From Solihabitans fulvus (GTDB taxonomy: Bacteria; Actinomycetota; Actinomycetes; Mycobacteriales; Pseudonocardiaceae): a stretch of 64,000 nt of DNA. The notes beneath the pieces are model-generated. The model made no database searches, had not been told where the DNA came from, and worked only from the letters and a program-made list of their open reading frames with translations. This document shows positions 62,371 through 64,000 of the stretch, piece by piece. The position numbers and the translations under genes were made by a program. The stretch's first letter is position 1. Every line of letters begins with the position of its first letter. The stretch covers positions 60,436-124,435 of the forward strand of contig NZ_VUOB01000046.1 in assembly GCF_008386585.1 (NCBI RefSeq). Direction: 5' to 3'.

Positions 62371-63990
62371 ATGCCTTTTTCTGCACTGCCCCGTGCCATA
62401 TTAGGCAGCCGACCGGCACGTTTCGCACTGACCGGCTTCACCGCTATGGCAGTCAGTTATGGCTCACTGTTTACCTTGGTCACGCTGCTGCACGTCAACA
62501 CCGCTCTCGCGTACCTGGTACAAGCGGCGCTGGCCATCGAGGTGAATTACCTCCTGAACCTCCGGTTCACCTGGGCGGACCGCCAGGGCGGCCTCTGGCG
62601 CACCTGGTGGCGCTTTCACGCGAGCCGGCTCGCGCTGGTTCCGGTGAACCAGGCGCTGTTCACCGTCCTGGTGTGGGCGGAGGTCAACTACCTCGTCGCG
62701 AACACCGTGTGCATCGTCGGGTCCACAGTGGCCAACTACGTGCTCGGCGACCGCTTCGTGTTCGCCGGACGGCGGACGGCGCGCACCGAGCCGACCACCA
62801 CCGAGCCCACCGTCGCCGAGCCCACCACCACCGGGCCAACCACCGCCGAGCCGACCACGCCCGCGCCGCCGGCCTGCGGCGACCGGCGAAGACGGTGGCA
62901 GGGAGACAGACCCGCGGTTTCCGTTGTGGTGCCGGTGAAACACAGCGCGCCCGTGATCCGGCCGCTGGTGGTCTCCCTGCTGGAACAGGACTACGACGGC
63001 CGCATCGAGGTCGTTCTCGTCGGCGACCTCGGCGACTCCACCTGGTCCGCGCTCGACGGCCACCTCGGCCGCGACCCGGTCACCGCCTATGAAGCGGAGG
63101 TGCACGCGCCGTTGCGGGACGCCAACGCCAAGCGCAACATCGGCCTCGACCGCGCCACCGGCGAGGTGCTGGTGCTGACCGACAGCGACATGCGATTACC
63201 CCTGAACTGGGTCAGCACCGCGGTGTCCATGCTCGCGGCGGGGCACCACGCCGTCGCCGGCCCCATGCGCAGCGTCTCTACGGCCTTCTGGGGCCGCTAC
63301 ATCGACCAGAACATGTGGGGCAGCAAGACCCCGAGGATGGACCGGGGCTACCTGCTCACCGAGCGGAACTTCGGGCGTGGCAACAACATGCCGCCGGTGA
63401 CCGCGAACTTCGCCTGCACCCGATCGATGTACGAGCACGTCGGCGGGCCGCCAACGGACTTCTCCTATTCCTACGAGGACTATCCCTGGTTCCTCGCCAT
63501 CGTCAACGCGGGCTACGACATCCGCTGCGCCCCGGAACTCGCCGCGTGGCACCGACATCGGTCCACCCTGCGGTCCCTGATCAAGGAGTACCGGGAGTCG
63601 GGCTGGGGCTGCGCCGACTACATCGCCACCCATCCCACCTGCCGGCTGGCCCGTCGACGCCTCGCGCAGCTGCTCGCGCTGCTCGGCGTCGCCTCGGTCG
63701 GCGCGGTGGCCGCCGCCGCGGCGCCGCTCACCGTCCTGGCCACCGCGGGCGCGCTCGCGGCGGCCACGTGCGTGGCGAGCGCGGTGCGCGGCAGGGCGCT
63801 CGACGCCGCCGCGTTCCCGCTGTGCACCACCACCCTCGGCCTGGCCTTCGCCCTCGGCATGCTGGTCCGGTTCGCCCGACGCGGCTGGCGGGCGCCGGTC
63901 GCCGTGGTGACCGGGACGATCCAGCGGCTGCACGTCGCCGGGCCGGTGTCGGAGGCGCAGTTTCCAGCAGTCACCACTCAGAGCTCCTAA
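62371..63990 (+). CDS. GtrA-family 2 glycosyltransferase fusion membrane protein
   Basis: About 539 aa. N-terminal part (10-135): GtrA-like domain with four membrane helices (RFALTGFTAMAVSYGSLF ... VANYVLGDRFVF). A Thr/Pro/Glu linker of TEPT-type repeats follows (about 140-170). Then a GT2 domain: PAVSVVVPVK, a DSDM metal/nucleotide motif, NFACTRSMYEHVGG and the EDYPW acceptor motif; hydrophobic helices follow at the C-terminus. Known: GtrA proteins flip or position polyprenyl-linked sugars and GT2 enzymes build cell-wall glycans. Start ATG 62371 chosen for GGGAAGG with a 6-nt gap; the open frame extends upstream to 62209 but that part is Arg/Pro-rich with no RBS. Two TTA codons (62401 and 63196) could make it depend on the bldA tRNA. 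It is divergent from the NRPS unit, so a cell-envelope role is at least as likely as peptide glycosylation. Confidence 0.85.
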   Translation: MPFSALPRAILGSRPARFALTGFTAMAVSYGSLFTLVTLLHVNTALAYLVQAALAIEVNYLLNLRFTWADRQGGLWRTWWRFHASRLALVPVNQALFTVLVWAEVNYLVANTVCIVGSTVANYVLGDRFVFAGRRTARTEPTTTEPTVAEPTTTGPTTAEPTTPAPPACGDRRRRWQGDRPAVSVVVPVKHSAPVIRPLVVSLLEQDYDGRIEVVLVGDLGDSTWSALDGHLGRDPVTAYEAEVHAPLRDANAKRNIGLDRATGEVLVLTDSDMRLPLNWVSTAVSMLAAGHHAVAGPMRSVSTAFWGRYIDQNMWGSKTPRMDRGYLLTERNFGRGNNMPPVTANFACTRSMYEHVGGPPTDFSYSYEDYPWFLAIVNAGYDIRCAPELAAWHRHRSTLRSLIKEYRESGWGCADYIATHPTCRLARRRLAQLLALLGVASVGAVAAAAAPLTVLATAGALAAATCVASAVRGRALDAAAFPLCTTTLGLAFALGMLVRFARRGWRAPVAVVTGTIQRLHVAGPVSEAQFPAVTTQSS

Positions 63991-64000
63991 CACAATGACT

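Noticed and set aside
61986..62441. 151-aa minus-strand frame overlapping the glycosyltransferase start
   Set aside because: Overlaps a well-supported gene start and shows no coding signature.

Overview
The window is very GC-rich with strongly biased third codon positions, and it carries giant NRPS genes, an MbtH-like protein, an actinobacterial FolD under a ZTP riboswitch and a surface protein with a sortase-E-like tail. Together these point to a high-GC actinomycete. A filamentous Pseudonocardiales-type genome is my inference, not something the sequence proves.

Layout from left to right. Positions 1-577 hold the 5' two thirds of folD on the minus strand, preceded by a ZTP (pfl) riboswitch. 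Positions 871-3788 on the plus strand are a translationally coupled trio: a FabH/KAS III-like enzyme, an FkbH-like glyceryl-ACP synthase (apparently frameshifted) and a free ACP. A strong terminator follows, then an unrecognised gene (4003-4611) and a convergent terminator. Positions 4766-17752 on the minus strand encode a 4328-residue secreted surface protein built mostly of 24 tandem DUF11-like repeats.

From 61127 leftward to 17900 the minus strand is one long collinear gene set: a PBP-type (beta-lactamase-fold) thioesterase, NRPS-A (5665 aa, modules 1-5), NRPS-B (about 6655 aa, modules 6-10), an MFS exporter, MbtH, a cytochrome P450, a close homologue of the bacterial ethylene-forming enzyme, and an unknown 219-aa protein. 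Gaps are short (11 to 88 nt), so these are probably co-transcribed. The assembly line is A-T / C-T-E / C-A-T-E / C-A-T-E / C-A-T // C-A-T-E / C-A-T / C-A-T-E / C-A-T / C-A-T-E: ten carrier domains but only nine A domains, because module 2 has none. All nine C domains match the expected donor chirality (LCL after L modules, DCL after E domains). The last module ends in an E domain with no fused TE, so the first gene of the set, the stand-alone PBP-type TE, is the obvious release and cyclisation enzyme. By-eye specificity codes suggest cyclo-[X1 - ? - D-Val - D-X4 - X5 - D-allo-Thr - Val - D-basic - Val - D-X10], where the X residues are large hydrophobic or aromatic. P450 and the EFE homologue are candidate tailoring or precursor enzymes; the EFE homologue keeps the arginine-binding residues and the assembly line has one basic-residue A domain.

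Positions 61128-62370 are a 1.24-kb gap of visibly lower GC without a convincing gene. Positions 62371-63990 on the plus strand encode a GtrA-family-2 glycosyltransferase fusion with two rare TTA codons. No regulator, transposase, tRNA, rRNA or CRISPR array was seen.
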